Shown here: one piece after another, positions 12,849 through 13,611 of the stretch | Position numbering within the stretch: position 1 is the first letter of the stretch | Layout: each line of letters begins with the position of its first letter | From: Deltaproteobacteria bacterium | GTDB lineage: Bacteria; Desulfobacterota; Desulfarculia; Adiutricales; Adiutricaceae | Assembly (NCBI GenBank): GCA_031278835.1 | Contig: JAITJP010000327.1 | Location: forward strand, 1-13,611 | Length of the DNA: 13,611 nucleotides | Direction: 5' to 3' | Translations under genes and position numbers: made by a program | The notes under the pieces: model-generated | Told to the model about the DNA's origin: nothing | The model's input: only the letters and a program-made list of their open reading frames with translations | Databases searched by the model: none

Positions 12849-13499
12849 GTGCCCAATGAGCCCGAAGACCACTTAGCCGCGGAAAAAGCCCTGGGCTATT
12901 TTTTTGCCTTTGAGGGTCTGGACGGCTCTGGAAAAACCACCCAGGCCAAACTTTTGGCCCAATTCCTGGAATCGAAATTTAATCAAAAGCCGCTCCTACT
13001 AAGGGAACCCACCACGGGGCCAGTCGGCCAGATCATTCGCCAAAAATTATTTACGGCCCACAAACCGGTTAACCCGCAAACGGAATTGGAATTATTTTTA
13101 GCCGACCGGGCCTGGGACGTTGACACCAATATTCTCCCGGCTCTAGGCTCAGGCCGCCATGTCATAATCGATCGCTATATCCTAAGTAACGCCGCCTATC
13201 AGGGCTTCCTGGGCGCCCAGGACCCCCAAGCCATCATCTCGGCCAACGCCCATTTTCCCCAACCCAACCTAACCATCATCCTAGAAATTTCTCCCCAAGC
13301 GGCCTTCGCTAGAATAAAAGCCCGTGGCCCTTTGATCCATAGATACGAAGACCCCGAATACTTAAAAAAAGTCAAAGAAATTTACGATTCCTTTTCCGGC
13401 CCCAACTTACTACGCCTTAAGGCCGAATCAGACCTAGCCGTCATCCACGAGCAAATCACCCAGGCCTTAAAAAATCTTAACCTCAAAGGCTTAAGTTAA
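12849..13499 (+). CDS. tmk: Thymidylate (dTMP) kinase
   Basis: Cytoplasmic kinase converting dTMP to dTDP with ATP, an essential step in dTTP synthesis. The 216-residue protein has the P-loop FEGLDGSGKTTQ (from Phe21; Lys29 is the ATP-binding lysine), the substrate-site REPT (52-55), the DRA motif (86-88), the DRY motif (108-110) and a LID region at about 155-173 with several basic residues. Length is typical. The start is GTG 12849, the first usable start codon in this frame after the upstream stop; it leaves about 14 more residues before the P-loop than usual and has no clear ribosome binding site. The frame open from 12685 overlaps it by 28 bases, so coupled initiation is possible but unproven. 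The next gene starts 93 bases downstream, and holB often follows tmk in bacteria. Confidence 0.95.
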   Translation: MPNEPEDHLAAEKALGYFFAFEGLDGSGKTTQAKLLAQFLESKFNQKPLLLREPTTGPVGQIIRQKLFTAHKPVNPQTELELFLADRAWDVDTNILPALGSGRHVIIDRYILSNAAYQGFLGAQDPQAIISANAHFPQPNLTIILEISPQAAFARIKARGPLIHRYEDPEYLKKVKEIYDSFSGPNLLRLKAESDLAVIHEQITQALKNLNLKGLS

Positions 13500-13540
13500 A
13501 TTTCTCACTGGGGCCTTATTTAAACCATTTTTTTTCTTTT

Positions 13541-13576
13541 CCGGGCTTCTCCGGCCCGGCCTCATGGCCTTTTTTT
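13541..13576 (+). terminator. Terminator after tmk
   Basis: Two adjoining stems: CCGGGC/GCCCGG (13541-13546 with 13554-13559), and GGCC-TCAT-GGCC (13558-13569) followed by seven T at 13570-13576. They share two bases, so only one forms fully at a time. The second stem with its T run is the likely working part. Confidence 0.55.
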
Positions 13577-13592
13577 CACCCAAGGACACCTA

Positions 13593-13611
13593 ATGAATAT
13601 TGTCGATTCCC
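13593..13611 (+). CDS. Start of a gene cut by the window edge
   Basis: ATG at 13593 with AAGGA (13582-13586) 6 bases upstream, a good ribosome binding site. Only MNIVDS is visible, too little to identify it. By gene order after tmk, a DNA polymerase III delta-prime subunit (HolB) is a reasonable guess but nothing in the six residues confirms it. Confidence 0.55.

Overview
The window looks like bacterial chromosome from a Gram-negative, possibly a member of the Desulfobacterota (former Deltaproteobacteria). This is inferred from the gene set: CheW, a PilB/GspE-type ATPase, RecN, a signal-peptide-bearing beta carbonic anhydrase and secreted proteins. It also fits the gene style: GCC/GGC-rich coding sequence, very frequent GGCC, and intergenic T and A runs. 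The assignment is low confidence. Nine complete genes and the first codons of a tenth cover only about 72% of the DNA. Such low density with long degenerate-looking gaps would suit a host-associated or eroding genome, but does not prove one.

Layout. Bases 2-148 are three tandem 49-bp units carrying hairpins and may continue beyond the window's left edge. A non-coding leader follows, then cheW (492-1013, +) with a strong intrinsic terminator. suhB-type inositol monophosphatase (1203-2042) is the only gene on the minus strand. Next is a 1.64-kb gene-free stretch (2043-3684) with a hairpin cluster, a very AT-rich core (sampled segments 18-32% G+C), two terminator-like hairpins with no recognisable gene in front of them, and several palindromes. 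From 3685 onward all genes are on the plus strand: a PilB/GspE ATPase, recN, an MFS transporter, an unrecognised 450-residue multi-pass membrane protein, a secreted beta carbonic anhydrase, a secreted 212-residue protein of unknown function, tmk (dTMP kinase), and the start of another gene.

How the genes relate. Gaps are mostly 60-480 bp, so these are probably several short transcription units rather than one operon. The most coherent sub-region is 10477-12576: a near-consensus sigma-70 promoter, a leader of about 290 nt with three hairpins, the carbonic anhydrase, a GC-rich hairpin, and the secreted partner gene. The rest is mixed housekeeping: chemotaxis coupling, inositol phosphate hydrolysis, pilus or secretion ATPase, double-strand-break repair, and dTTP synthesis.

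Most worth a second look: the 49-bp hairpin repeats, the gene-free region and its hairpin cluster, an Asp-to-Lys change at a catalytic position in SuhB, the carbonic anhydrase with its long leader and disordered acidic tail of about 100 residues, and the unnamed membrane and secreted proteins. I found no clear defence, mobile or CRISPR system.
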